This document shows, piece by piece, positions 1-11,815 of a stretch of DNA of 64,000 nt. The DNA lies in assembly GCA_947568835.1 (NCBI GenBank), contig OX387604.1:9083860-9147859 (forward strand), read 5' to 3'. The notes beneath the pieces were generated by a model. It worked only from the letters and a program-made list of their open reading frames with translations. It did not search any database and had not been told where the DNA came from. The position numbers were made by a program, and so were the translations under genes. The stretch's first letter is position 1; each line of letters opens with the position of its first letter. This DNA is from Protonemura montana (Eukaryota; Arthropoda; Insecta; Plecoptera; Nemouridae).

Positions 1-300
1 CTAATGCTAAGGTTAGTTAAAGTAGACATGAGTCTAAAAACCATTGCACTTACATGTTATTTGGAGAAAGGCTATATTAAAAGCATGCTCTACATTACTA
101 GTGTCATAATCTTAGTCAATATTATTATTACTAGTGTTGCCCATGTAAGGTCCTAGTTAACCCATTAACGCCCAAAAGAAAACTACAAGCCAAAATTATT
201 ACTTGATGTTATGTATTAAGTCATTTTAAGCAGAGTAAAATATTAGAAAAACAAAATCAAACTTAGGAAATAAACGGGTGAACACGGCTGTGTCCAATGG
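1..300. other. AT-rich stretch without a recognised gene
   Basis: I see no coding region, RNA gene or clear repeat here. It lies just beyond the C-terminal end of the piggyBac remnant on the minus strand and may include eroded 3' sequence of that element. No terminal inverted repeat or TTAA target duplication could be placed with confidence. Confidence 0.4.
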
Positions 301-336
301 GCGGTTTAGGAGTAAGATTGTCCAAAGCAAGGTTGC

Positions 337-1144
337 TCAACACATAACGTTTTTTGCAAAGTTCACAACGCCAGCTATCTCGGTTGTAGAAAATAACTCG
401 AAGCAGTGATTTTTCGATTCTTTCGACGTTGTGACATTTATTTTTTTGCTTCCAAGTATTATTGATGACAGTGGATGACTTTTTATTTTGTCAGTCATGT
501 GTATCTTCGAACAATTGTCTGAAAGAAAAAAAAAATTTATCAAATATGTCACCTGTCCAGTCTTGCTGAGTAAAACGTAGTCGCCAAGCATTAGATAAGG
601 CCATATCCAGAAAATAGGTCAATATTACCCACCCAATTTTTTCCCCTTTATGGGCATCCAGTATTGTTCTGTAGTATCCAGTTATTGTTAGTTTTGGGAC
701 ATCTAATTCCACCGTTTACTTTAAAAGCTTATACAATTTTTTACTTTTCCTCCAGGCTCTGTAGTGTCAAAGTTGGTTCATATATTGTTGTCTTTCCAGC
801 GTAAAATTGATATTTCGTTTTGCGTATCAAATCAGTTATGACTACCAAATATGACATTACACTCTAGGTTGCTTTTTCATTATTTTTACAGTACTAAGTG
901 AAAATTTCTTCGTTCTATTTTCTCGCATTGTGCCTGTGGTTCTGTAGCCCAAGAGCCGCAGATTATGCAACAACTGATAGTTCGTGAAAAAGTGACTGCA
1001 GTACTTGATACTCTTATTTGGGACAATCAGCATCTTTATCAGCAGAGATTTAACTACTTGCTCTCTGCCGAGAGGATCAACAGGAACTTCTGTGGTTGAC
1101 TTGCTACAATGAACAGTTTTGACTGTCAGATGCCCATTGTACAT
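337..1144 (-). pseudogene. Decayed piggyBac-type transposase (C-terminal half)
   Basis: Conceptual translation on the minus strand gives pieces of a piggyBac (DDE_Tnp_1_7) transposase. The 857-1144 piece contains VPNKSIKYCSHFFTNYQLL followed by GYRTTGTMRENR and MKKQPR, matching the family pattern of a 'DNFFTS..LL' strand, then 'G..ATGT.R.NR' and 'KK.PRG'. The 491-712 piece carries DVPKLTITGYYRT and YFLDMALSNAWRL, matching the later family segment 'TYFLDMAISNAWRL'. Between and after them the frame is broken by several stops and shifts (713-856). Near 337-420 another frame gives a short Cys-containing stretch (CELCKKR) that may be the eroded C-terminal zinc finger. The N-terminal half and the terminal inverted repeats are not seen. 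This is a dead, 5'-truncated copy. Confidence 0.8.
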
Positions 1145-1149
1145 GCTTG

Positions 1150-1640
1150 TGTACAGGGCAATAAGATATAATCATTAGTATATCACATTATAGTGAAGTC
1201 TAAATATACTTAATAATAATAAAAAGTTGGAATAATTGATTATTTAAATTAAAAACTGATACAAATATTTTTAAAATATCTTGCTTTTAAATTCATGTTA
1301 TGGTGATATGCCAATGACGCGTTATTGACACATTATTACCAAATTGTGTTCTTTAGCAGTTCAGTACTACCATACAGTTTCAAAATATTTACTTTCATAA
1401 TAATCATGGACATGGATGGCTTCGAACTGGTGTACACAAGTGTGTGCAGCGGGCGTTGGGTTAATTATGCTGACACAGTGAGCAAAAACTTTCTCTGCCC
1501 TTTTTTTAAACATCTATTTATTTCCTAAGCAGGGTTGTGTGAGCTATATACTGGGGATCCAATCATGATATGGATTTCTATTCTTTCTGATAACGATCAG
1601 AATTTTACTTCAAAACTTTTAATACAGATCTACTGTCGAC
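1150..1640. other. Intergenic stretch between two transposon remnants
   Basis: AT-rich sequence between the piggyBac remnant and the LINE fragment. A 67-codon plus-strand ORF at 1325-1528 has no recognisable motif. Nothing else can be supported. Confidence 0.35.
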
Positions 1641-2625
1641 GAATACATACCTATTAGGGTTGCCAGGTGTGCCGATCCCACCAGAACACTTAAGAACCGG
1701 TGACCACAAACACCCTAGGCTGGCTGTGCAACCAAGCGACAATGGAAATGGCCCAATACTGCAACGACAACCACTTGGTCATCAATGAAAAGAAAACCAT
1801 ACATATTCAATTCCACCCTTTCTGGAAGCCACCAGACTCAAGTGCTTTGGTCAAATTGGGTAACAGAACGGTGAAGAGAGAAGTTAGCACTAAATTTCTT
1901 GGACTAACGCTCTCTGAAACTCTTAGTTGGGAACCCCATATCAAAATTATTAGCTCAGCGCTAGGGACTGCAATATTTATGATAACCATTGTAAAAAGGG
2001 TCGCTGGCTCTCACGCAGCTCTGCTGGTGTATTATTCGCAAATCTATTCCAGACTAAGCTATGGCATTTTATTTTGGGGTTGTGATCCGCTAACGAGAAG
2101 AGTTCTCATTCTTCAGAAAAGGGCCGTACGGAAATTGGCTGGAGTTCCCCGACGCCACCCATGTCGAGATCTTTTTATAAAACTGAAGATTTTAACTGTA
2201 ATCAATATATACATTTTAGAAGCAGCTCTCTTTGTAAATAACAATCGAGTTCTTTTCCCTCTAGTCTCACAAAGACACAACTACTTTACACGATCAGAAA
2301 ATAAAATATTTTTACCTTCTACGAACCTTAGTTTTTCAGAAAAAAACCCTAAATACATGTGTTCTTTAATTTTTAATAAACTATCTGAATGTACGCCAAG
2401 GGGGCCAACTTCAAATAACTTTAAAAGTATTGTTAAGTCATTTTTACTTAATCACCCATTTTATACCATTAGAGAATTTCTTGAGCTCTAAATTTATAAT
2501 TTATATTTGATTTACATATATTTTATACCTTAGGTACTATTTTATATTTTTTTTTGACATGTTCCATACTATATTGTATAGTGTTACGGAATAAAGAATA
2601 TGAATATGAATATAAATGCTCCCAG
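1640..2625 (+). mobile_element. 5'-truncated non-LTR retrotransposon (jockey/CR1-like), reverse transcriptase C-terminus and 3' tail
   Basis: An open frame at 1700-2491 encodes about 263 residues typical of the C-terminal part of a LINE reverse transcriptase. The motifs are STKFLGLTLSETLSW.PHI (the 'FLG......W..H' motif), SRLSYGILFWG, LQKRAVRKLAG, CRDLF and the late RSENKIFLP...PKYM segment seen in arthropod jockey/CR1-like elements. The catalytic YADD box and the endonuclease are missing, so this is a 5' truncation. The reading frame is intact over this length, which suggests moderate age. After the stop the element ends in an AT-rich 3' UTR with an AATAAA-like signal and a GAATAT short repeat near 2595-2613, a usual LINE tail. 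The first base of the insertion is not sharply defined. Confidence 0.85.
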
Positions 2626-2764
2626 AATCCAAGAATTGCAGGATTTCATTTCTCTTTTTATGGCCTAGGTAGTTTTTGCCAAACCCTACATACGCATCGA
2701 TGCAGATATAGCATTCTTTTCAAATGACGGCATTTATCTAATTGAATGTTCTACAGATTAATTG

Positions 2765-3127
2765 ACTGATTAGCACGGTTTAAAGACGCACTGTTTTGAT
2801 AACTCACATCGGTGAATGAGTGTATGATGAGGATGATGAAGTAGGCTAGGGGAAGAACCCCATACTGGCACGTAGTCTTCTCCTCCCGAAAAGCACCAAG
2901 GGGACCACCAACTTCACATCCCTGTGGAAAGAGCAAATTCACATATCCATGCTTTCCAAGCAAGGAAAATGAAGTTGCTGTACTAATTTTTATCCCATTA
3001 TTGTTTCTCTCAAACAGAGCTGGTCATGTGTATGATGACCATCCATCAAATTCGTACCCCAGTGCAAAGTTACTTAACTTCGATGTTCTCACGAGAATGG
3101 GTGTTTTCAACACGCTAAACCGTTCGA
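2765..3127 (-). mobile_element. 5S-rRNA-derived SINE, copy A
   Basis: Read on the minus strand, the element begins near 3127 with a 5S rRNA-like head: GTGTTGAAAACACC, then TTCTCGTGAGA, CGAAGTTAAG and GATGGATGGTCAT. These correspond in order to 5S 'TTGAAAACACCGGTTCTCG', 'CGAAGTTAAGCAAC' and 'GATGGGTGACC' (the box A / box C promoter region). A body shared with the other copies follows (ACCAAGGGGACCACC on the plus strand). The 3' tail carries the TCATTCACCGATG-type and CGTC.TTAAAC-type motifs. It is diverged and has internal deletions relative to the 38.9 kb copy. Confidence 0.75.
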
Positions 3128-3239
3128 TGATTATTTCACATAATTTTCGTGCTATGCGGGGGGTTGGGAAGCAACCGACCTCCAAAGTTGTCAGGGACAC
3201 AGAGTCTTTTATCTTAAGAAAATACTACTCTTTCTAAAC

Positions 3240-4940
3240 CAAATAATGCAACCAAAACCTCCAGACACATGGGGCTTTAGAGGCGGTAAAACACACAATT
3301 TTCAAAAAATCAAATTGTGATATCAGACTCTGAGCGTAACCCATAGTCTCCCCGTGTGCAAAAATTACATGCGATATTTAAAAAGCGCCTGCGGCGCTTA
3401 ATTGAAGCATGAAATGTTTGAGACAATGTTCATTTGGCACTCAAACATAAGAGAGAATGCACTCGAATTTTTGTCCCGCTATAGCACTATTCAAATCTTG
3501 CAACACTAATCGCTTTTGTGAGGGAACTCTAACCCTATTTTTCTTTTTGAAGCGAAACCCCCTCCTTCAGTAAGTTATTGGGTTATTTATTAATTACACA
3601 ATGAAGGCGTTAAAGTGCTAATCTTACGAAATTCTGTTAAAAAAACACTAAAAGCACATTACCTACAGTCATTGCTCAGCCGGCCAATCAACACACAGAG
3701 TTACAACCAATGATGTGAAATGTTGTTGGCAAAACTGACTATGAGTCTCTTTCCGTTACGTTGGTGATTTAAACTGCGCGAATTTTTTGAAAGGACCTAC
3801 GAGATTCATGTATAATAACTTTTACATATTATTTTAACAATCAGTTGGGCGCTCCAAATTAACGTTTCGTGTTGTCTTCTTACAACATTCCTTTATTGTT
3901 AATTATATACATAATACATATATATATAACCTGAATACATACATATTATTCGTTATATATTATAAATTACAAATTAGATATTAATATTACTCATTCAGGT
4001 ATATATTCAGGTTTTAATACTTGGATAGAACGGATTTAATAACAAGATAATACAATAAATATAAGATAAACAATAAATTGTAACTTGTCATTCAACCCTG
4101 TGGTCGGGAACACAACATTTTCCGATCATATGCAAAATTCATACGTTAAAAATTAATTCATATTTCATGCTTCCAAAAGGAATAACAAGGTCCAACCAGA
4201 AAATGCGGTATCTTTCAAGTTTGATTATATAGAGGACCATGCTTTGAAAACTATCCCAAATAACATAACAATCTTTCCCTAACAACACCTTTCAGAAAGC
4301 ATTCGGTTCGGTTTTTAGGATCAAGAATGGTTGCTACAGGGTCATCAAAGAAAGGGTCGGAATTTATTGGCTGGCAAGTGCATTATTGTTTAAACTTAAA
4401 GGCACATCAAATATAAGCTGTATATACGTATCTGATCGATTTTGGTATATCGTGAAATCAGGTAAAAATTAAACCGGTGCCCTGTGTGTGTGTATTGTTA
4501 GAAAAACTCTCGTCTGGCACCAAGGAATGGAAATTTTCATCCTGGAAATACAGACTTCACTAGAGGAACCACGAATTAGTTTTTAAAAATCTTTCTCCAT
4601 CAAAAAGGAATCAGAGCTAAAATGTGACACATGAAAAAATGCTTTTTTAATCCGATTCATGAAGTGGACACGAAGAAATTTTCCCCAAAATAGCGAATAA
4701 ATTACAATGAAGGTGCACAGGTATCTGAATCGCAAGTGAATTTTCCGAAACCCGTGTCTATTTCTCTACCCCATGACCTCTTTTATCACTTTTTTGTAGA
4801 TCTTGTCATTCTAGAACGTCATGGGAATTCCGTTCAGCTGAGAGTTTTGAAATGTCTACCCTAATAAGCACCATAAAATCACAATAAACCGTAAACGCCA
4901 ACCCTCGGGGCCAAGCCCTGTTGGGAAGAAAGCATGTCCA
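3240..4940. other. Gene-free AT-rich stretch
   Basis: No ORF with recognisable motifs, RNA gene or clear repeat was found. An AT-rich section with TATATA runs lies at about 3895-4075. The stretch ends at the poly-C tract. Confidence 0.35.
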
Positions 4941-4962
4941 CCCCCCCCCCCCCCCCCCCCCC
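4941..4962. repeat. Poly-C tract (22 bp)
   Basis: Uninterrupted run of 22 C followed by TCCCC. It is one of six poly-C/poly-G tracts of 16 bp or more in this window. Assembly length is uncertain for such runs. Confidence 0.9.
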
Positions 4963-6100
4963 TCCCCTGCACCGCCAGTGCCTCTTTCGGATGACGGACG
5001 CGGCAGTTGGTAATCAAGAGTCAACGCCTCAACACCCGTGCCCGCGGAAACCATGCTCAGCCAAATATTTATAGGAAAGAGTTGATCCTTTAGGAGATAC
5101 GAATATATATTCTACACACACTAAAATGACCCGTGAATATGAAAACATGTATTAATAGAAAGAAATTCTCTGAGAGAAGGGTGAGCTTCGAGCGAGGGTG
5201 CTCGACATACCCGGCATTTGAATGGCGCCCCGGACCCTGCGGCCGGCCCAGCCCATAGTTTGGTTATATGGTTTGGAACGTGGCCCGGCCGGTGGCCCAC
5301 CACCCTATCAACCCACCACCTCACCCCCATACAGTTCAGCCCTTCAGTTTTTCATGGTCCATGGACGAGATTTTGCTTCTCGGCGGTCTTTATTTCTTCT
5401 CGAAGGTAGTAACTATGCTGCCCCTTACTCTGACCGCAACTCTAGCGAGGTGACCAGTTAAAAATAGTCCAATTGTAATTACGATTATTTCCAATAATAC
5501 TTAAACCGTTCGATTTATATTTTTGTTATGAGAGTAATATGTCAGTAGCTGACCTCATTTCTTTTGACGATTTTCTAGCTCGGAAAAATGTTTGAATAAT
5601 GTGCAAAACTTAGCTCTAATTGTAATTGAGGAATTGGAGAAAATTGTGTGGTGCCTTTAATCTTGTCACAACCTCTGACGTTGATAACGAAATTTTGCGA
5701 ATGTTCAGAATTTAAAACAAGAATTAATTGCTGCATTTTAATATGAAAGACATAGCCTCAGGAAAATATCTACCCTATCCAGGAAATTAGCTCACATGTA
5801 TTCCTAGCGTCCCCGATTCCCTGAATAGGCACACATTTTTGGATGGTTGTAGTGCTTACAATAAAACAATGTTCTGCCAATTACAGGCATTTGTAATGCA
5901 AGGAAGAATTAAGTAGAGTAAAATTACTGAATGTCGGCAGACGGAAGAGGATTGACCCGGGATGAATGATTATGAATGATCAAACTTGAAGTGCCAGCCG
6001 ATTCAGGACCTTTACCTCCCAGAGAATGCATCGCAATCAATTCTCGGCGGTAAAACATTCACGATTCAAGCACAAAGATATGTCGAAGTACAGACTAAAC
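4963..6100. other. Gene-free stretch with short GC-rich patch
   Basis: A GC-rich patch lies near 5200-5330, with several overlapping short ORFs in different frames. That is expected from base composition and is not evidence of a gene. The remainder is AT-rich with nothing recognisable. Confidence 0.3.
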
Positions 6101-6103
6101 ACA

Positions 6104-6799
6104 ATAGAAGTACAGTGCTCCACCGGTCAGACGAAACGTAATCGGGGAAGACAAGTGCACTGAACGAAACAAGTACCAAGGAAGAGGGTGAGATTAGCAC
6201 ACACAGAAAGCTCATTCGTTATTTTCGGTAAGTTTCCAGTGACCAGCCCAATCACCGCTGCCGTTTGGGTGTTCCTATGGGATCTTCCTATGGACCATTA
6301 CGAGTGACTGGATGTTATATATTGTGGGAAAGCCAAACGCCAAAGCCCTCCATCCGCTTAAGGCAAATTCTTAGTGCCACTTTGCCATCTCTTTGTCTGA
6401 CTGGCGCCCTCACGTCCCATTGAACACAACTAATGGGGGTGTAAAAAAACATCCCTTATGAGCCCGCGCATAGAATGTCTGACAAGACGTGTAGAAGAGC
6501 TGTTCACAGCAGAATGGAAGATATACCGCCACTGGATCGGCGGTCACCATTCATCAGACTCGAGGAGCTGGACTGTAGTGGTATAAGTGGGAGTGAGTTT
6601 AGTAGACCCGGGCATTAACAATGCGAGGTGCCACGTAATGTGTAGTACCTGATTCCTCCTCCCAAATATTGTTGGAGGAGGGCAGCGATGGTCCACTTTC
6701 CCAGCAAGTCGGCAAGTGAAAATCATGGTGGCAATTTCCATATGCATCAAATTACTATTTATAGAAGTACAGTGTCCCACCGGTTAGACGAAACGTAAT
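6104..6799. repeat. Pair of 39-bp direct repeats 657 bp apart
   Basis: Positions 6104-6142 and 6761-6799 match at 36 of 39 bases by eye. Both begin ATAGAAGTACAGTG and end AGACGAAACGTAAT. The sequence between them has no recognisable coding content. They could be short terminal direct repeats of a small element, two dispersed copies, or a relic segmental duplication. No identity can be assigned. Confidence 0.55.
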
Positions 6800-9700
6800 T
6801 ATTTGGGTACGTTTCGATAATTGGGAGTGAAGGTAGATCCGAGCTATGGCTAACTACTTGCTGGATTATTTCCATGACTATCTACTAGATGCCTTCCTGA
6901 ACCATTCTTCTTCAGCGGAGAGTGTTTGGTCGGCGTTTGAAGTCGGTCATCTTCTTGTTTTGTCCCCCGTTCGCTTTTCTCGGAAACTGGGCCATCGCGG
7001 CCCATCCAGCTTTCTGCCGACTTCTGCTGACCACTTAAAACCATTTTGGAATGCTCCATGGGGATGAATGATGATAAATGCTTTTCTGGAATCTGTTGCT
7101 TTTTGTTAAGGAACAGCTGTTGTGCGCTTTGAAGTGGTCTGTCTACCGAATCGGAATCAGCAAGTGGAACAGTGCAATGCTTAATTCATAACTAGTTCTG
7201 ATTGGCGGGCAGATCGTGTCAACTTTCAACTAGACAAGAGCAATTAGGGCGGAAGGGATGAACAGAGCATAAGTGGGTGTGTACTGGCTGTCAAGATTTC
7301 CGAACTTTCAAGGACGAAATCAAATGAAAAGTGCTCGAGCAAAAATTCGGCGCTGCTTGCGAAATAGATAACCTTGATATGAACACATTTTTTCACAATA
7401 AGAGGTATAGATTGGTGAGGTGTGGGTGCCCAGTGGTTACCTATGATATGGAGTGCGGACCAAAAACGCTCAGAATCGAGCCGACAGAATAAAAATCGAC
7501 CGTGGATGTTAATTAAGGTAAAAATGTGCGGCATACGTCCATGAAGCTTTTAATTTAGCCCAGGTTTATTTTTATTGAGAGCTTATAAATATCAAATCAT
7601 AATAAATAATCTCCAACAAGCATTCTGCATGCTCATCCTTCAAAGCGACCGATAATAGCCGCCTTATTTCGTACCAACAAAGTAAGCACTAATGTATTAA
7701 TAAATGCATATATCTATCTGTATGATGTTCATGATCTTGTCGCGCTGAAGGCGGAGATGACGCAATCACAATCTCTATCCAATATCTAAAGAGATTGGCA
7801 TACCTTATCGAATATTCTATCATGCTAAGAGGTGTTGTAGACTAAAGTCACCAAGGACCAAAGAGACAAGCCTTTACCGGCATTAGAACATGGTCCATCC
7901 ATGGTAATTGGTATCCTTCTGGCTCTTGCAGGCACTGGCACATTTCAACAATAGGTGCATGGGGCATGCGGCGACGGCGAAAGACTGCATTGCGGCTCCT
8001 GCCGAGTTTTAACAATTCATATGCCCACCATCTCCTCCCATCGGAATCCCGTCCCATCCCACACACTTCGTGTTTCGTGCATACACCTTCACATTGTCAC
8101 CTAACAATACAGCTTACGAACACCGACACATTATTTTTTCATGGTCCATGTGAAATCTCGGATTCCTTCAATTCACATTGTGCGTGGCCAGCCCAAATAA
8201 ATACTAAAGATATGTTATAGCGAATGTAATATCATGTATAAAGAGCATTTATCATCTATAGTATTTATAATGTAGTAAAAATGTTTACACCTTTTGCTAG
8301 TGAAGATCTGAACACTTGCGATCATTCATAACAGCTTTTCATGGCCTTCTCACCAAAAAAAAAAATCATTTAATCATTTAAAAAAGGTAGATATGTACAT
8401 ATTGTTGGAAATAAAATGGCTCCTTTTATAGTAGAACGTAAAACTGACAGTATGATGTCGCGTGATGAGATGGTTGTCCTGTGCGATGTGACTACAGGCC
8501 CGAGAGGTCGGCGAATTGATAAGTCAGTGGAAAAGCGGTCTCTCACCTCGGAATTCGGCGAGCAAGAAGCTTGTAGCCAAAATGACAACGACGACGGGCA
8601 CCATCGGAATGCGTTCTTCCAGAGAGGCACGAAGCCGAAAGAGACGCCAACAATGTCCAATGCAGAGTCATGAAAATCGTCAATAAGGAGAATTCCTTTT
8701 TCAAGTTGAAATGAAAAACTACACCCCTATTATAGGGTGGATTAAATATCGGAACAAAACAGGGTGAGAAGGTTGCAATCGTGACTGACCACAAATTCCT
8801 ACACGAAATGAATAACCGAGCGGTGGCGGCTTCGCCGGCGACCCATCATGAGACTGTGAGTCTAGATAAAAGAAAGCACGATTAAGAAGCTGGTGTTCTT
8901 ACAGGTGGAACGCGATAGTTGAGCGACTAGCGAGGGATATCCGAGACCTCTATCGACAGGAATGAAGCTGGTGAATTTCCTTCGTCTTACTCAGATAGAT
9001 GAAGGTGTAGGTCGGAAAAAACGAGCTTTGATGTTCGTCTGGCTGGCAATAAATTGGAATCGGTACGAAGGAGTAGATTGTGTTTTTTGCATTGATTAAG
9101 TATTGCGCGGATAATGATTGATCTCACAGAAAACGACTGCGACATGCACACTGAATCTGTTGTGAAAAATGCCTTTGGCCAGTGAAAATAAATAGAACGA
9201 GGGCAGTTGAGCGAAAACTGTTACCATTTCGACTCCTTGCCTCATTTACACATATCTGGCTGGAGAGAGGAATTAGTCTGGCCCAGGATTTCATTGGGAA
9301 TATCGTTTTTTGCTACCCAGTTATGTAAATTTCTAAACGAAATCCAAAATCGTTTAATTTTGTATTCTTTGACGGTCTCCCAAGGTCGCCAATTACCAAG
9401 CATAAAAAGTTAAGATAACCGCCACGGGCGCTTGCCGCTTGTCTACCTGAATTCCTTTCCCTTACTCTATCCGAAATAAAATTATAATACAAGAAAATTA
9501 TCATAGAGTCTCTCAACAACGAAATCTATTCTTGCCGCAAGACCAATCACAATGAGATTTTTTTCGCCGATGAGCGGGATCAACTAACACGTTCAGTTTC
9601 AATTTTCTCTTTACACTTTTCCTGATGCCGGATGTAGAAACTGCTTGGTAAGGTCTGCCAATGATGAGCGGTGAGCATTGTACGTGATTTGGAAACTGGA

Positions 9701-10440
9701 GTCTTAGAGTTTTGAGAGCTGCTTCTTTGCTGGAACCAAGAGTTTGGAGATATCCAATTTTCCGTTGGGAGCGAGTTGGAGGCCTGGAAAGTTTTGGGAG
9801 CCTGGAAAGAGGCCAAGCTCATGTCGAGGGTCAATGTGCGCAGGATTCCATTACGAATTCTACAAGCTGTGACATTGTAGCCGAAAATCCACTCGTTTGG
9901 CCACAGCATAGAGGTCATACTAATGCAGTCTACCAGCTCATATGAACGAGTACAATTTCAGAAGCGAAACATAATGGTATCAATTTTCTCAATAAAATCG
10001 GTTAGGTTGGATGCTCGTACAAGGACGAGTTACATTCTTTATAGCAATATATAGGTATATACGTGTAGGTACTATGACCAGTACCTGAACCATGTCTATG
10101 CAATGTTTGGTTGCTGCTTGTGTTAAAAACTGTACTTTCACACGAGCCATGCAAGTGATTCGTACCACCCTAGCTTTACCCCTGGCTAGCACGGTCAAAG
10201 GGATGACCAAGGAACCTAAAAATCTTATCATTTCACCCCTAAGTACAATGATTACGCGGTTTCAGACACACTCTTTGGCGGCGACCTTTCTGAATGAGAT
10301 GGATCGATTAGATATCGGTATTTCGTGGCCCGTTGACCGCAGGGAGTGATGTGTGTTGCCATGGCGGCGTTGGCGTATGGTTAGCCTCGCCTCATCAACA
10401 AGAACACTGGACCCAGCGCCACCCAATGAAGCACCCTCCC
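6800..10440. other. Gene-free stretch
   Basis: Scattered ORFs under 115 codons with no recognised domain (for example 8416-8673 plus and 9580-9918 minus). No splice-bounded conserved exon was found. Probably intergenic, or intron of a gene not visible here. Confidence 0.3.
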
Positions 10441-10490
10441 CTCTGCTCGGGACGGGACGGAACGGGACGGGACGGGTCGGGGCGAGTAAT
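10441..10490. repeat. GGGAC-type pentamer repeat
   Basis: A short G-rich array of GGGAC/GGAAC pentamers (GGGACGGGACGGAACGGGAC and on). Only about six to eight degenerate units are present. Confidence 0.7.
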
Positions 10491-11130
10491 GGACGTGTGA
10501 AACAACCTCTGGGTATCTACCACAACCAGAGCCACTTTTTCAGGTTGCTCTCGGAGGGATTGCCGGACCGTCTTCATGATTAGCAACACTGTGAAGACTC
10601 TCGTTACAACATTTCCGCACTCACACGACTCACACGACTTACAAGTGGCAACTAGAGGCTGTCTGCTGCCACTCAAGGCTGCGTTTAGCTCGGGCGGAGT
10701 TTCAGTTCAATGAGAGTGAATTTATAACTTCACTTCTAATTTTTCAATGTGAAATTCTTCAAGAAAAAATATTTGTGTGAAATTATGAGAAGAAAATAAA
10801 ATCGGCAAAGTTACGGGCTATGAAGCATAAAGTGTTGGGTCTTGATCGAAAAGGCACCCAATTAGCTGAGACGGACTATCAAAATCAATTAAAAACAGAG
10901 ACATAGATTATAATAATATTTAATCCCTCCAGATTTGAACGGTGAGGTTCAAGGTTACCCAGTTACCAAGGCTAGTCCACTAACAATAGTCTTAAATAGA
11001 ATGTACGAAAAAGTGAGCCCCTGGCGAGCGGATGGGGAACAGACGGACCTCCTAGGAGTGACTTTCATCTTTATGATGGTTTTTAGACTCATGTCTACTT
11101 ATTTATCCTTAGCACAAGTTTTTAGAAAAA

Positions 11131-11319
11131 CTATTTGAACTGGGTTTTGAATGCTAAGTAAAGGGCTACTAAATTTCCCGACGTTTCGTAACATATACTA
11201 GTTACTTCTTCAGAGGTTTGAGCAGTCCTCAAACCTCTGAAGAAGTAACTAGTATATGTTACGAAACGTCGGGAAATTTAGTAGCCCTTTACTTAGCATT
11301 CAAAACCCAGTTCAAATAG
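11131..11319. mobile_element. Perfect palindrome, 91-bp arms, hammerhead-like motif in each arm
   Basis: The left arm (11131-11221) and right arm (11229-11319) are exact reverse complements over all 91 bases by eye, separated by 7 bp. Each arm carries CTGAAGAAGTAAC, an 8-base loop, then GTTACGAAACGTC: plus strand 11237-11270, minus strand 11180-11213. CTGANGA plus a closing stem plus GAAA is the hammerhead ribozyme core. The CGAAACGTC ending resembles, from memory, the small hammerhead variants of Penelope-like retroelements. A candidate 12-bp target duplication (GACTTTCATCTT) lies at 11060-11071 and 11319-11330. Best reading: two inverted Penelope-like terminal repeat fragments or a foldback derivative. 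No Penelope-like protein is seen nearby. Confidence 0.7.
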
Positions 11320-11399
11320 ACTTTCATCTTGTTTCGTCCTCAAAAAACAATAGAAAAAAGTCTCGACACATCGTATCCAGCGAAATGTGTGAGCGCTAA

Positions 11400-11815
11400 C
11401 AGTGTCGACCTTCCTCGTTGTCGACCGCGCAACGAGGAGTAGGAGAACGCCTACGCCTCGCCGGTTGCAGCATGTCCCATGCGCCAACCTCGGCGATTCG
11501 CGCCTGCGGCGCCGGCGCCGACACCGGCTCCAGGCCAAGCTCCGTGGAACCGGGAACGGTCGGCTACCCCCACGGCGTTACTATTCGCGCCTCCCAGCAT
11601 TCCAGCTCTTCTTCCAAATAAGCCATAGCTGTCGGACACCGCTAGCGACCAGGATCAGGCTCAGGATTAGGGTGGGTCGTGCGACCTGCCCAGACAAGGC
11701 GCCGTTGTCGGTAATCGGCAGTGGTCCAGCGGGTAGAGGGCAGCGGGTACGGGCAGCGGGAGGGCCGTGGGAGGAGGGAGGGCGGGTAGCGGGCGGGCGG
11801 GCGGGCTAGCATGCA
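11400..11815. other. GC- and CpG-rich island
   Basis: About 400 bp, strongly GC-rich compared with its surroundings, ending in GGGCGG repeats near 11786-11806. Overlapping ORFs exist on both strands (for example 11402-11809 plus). Their Arg/Pro-rich translations are what GC-rich DNA gives by chance, and no domain is recognisable. It could be a CpG island or promoter of an unseen transcript. Confidence 0.4.

Noticed and set aside
1700..2491. A possible host gene of 263 codons
   Set aside because: The motifs are those of a LINE reverse transcriptase C-terminus, and a LINE-type 3' tail follows.
11402..11809. 135-codon Arg/Pro-rich ORF in the CpG-rich island
   Set aside because: All frames on both strands are open over this GC-rich stretch; no domain, conserved motif or splice context.
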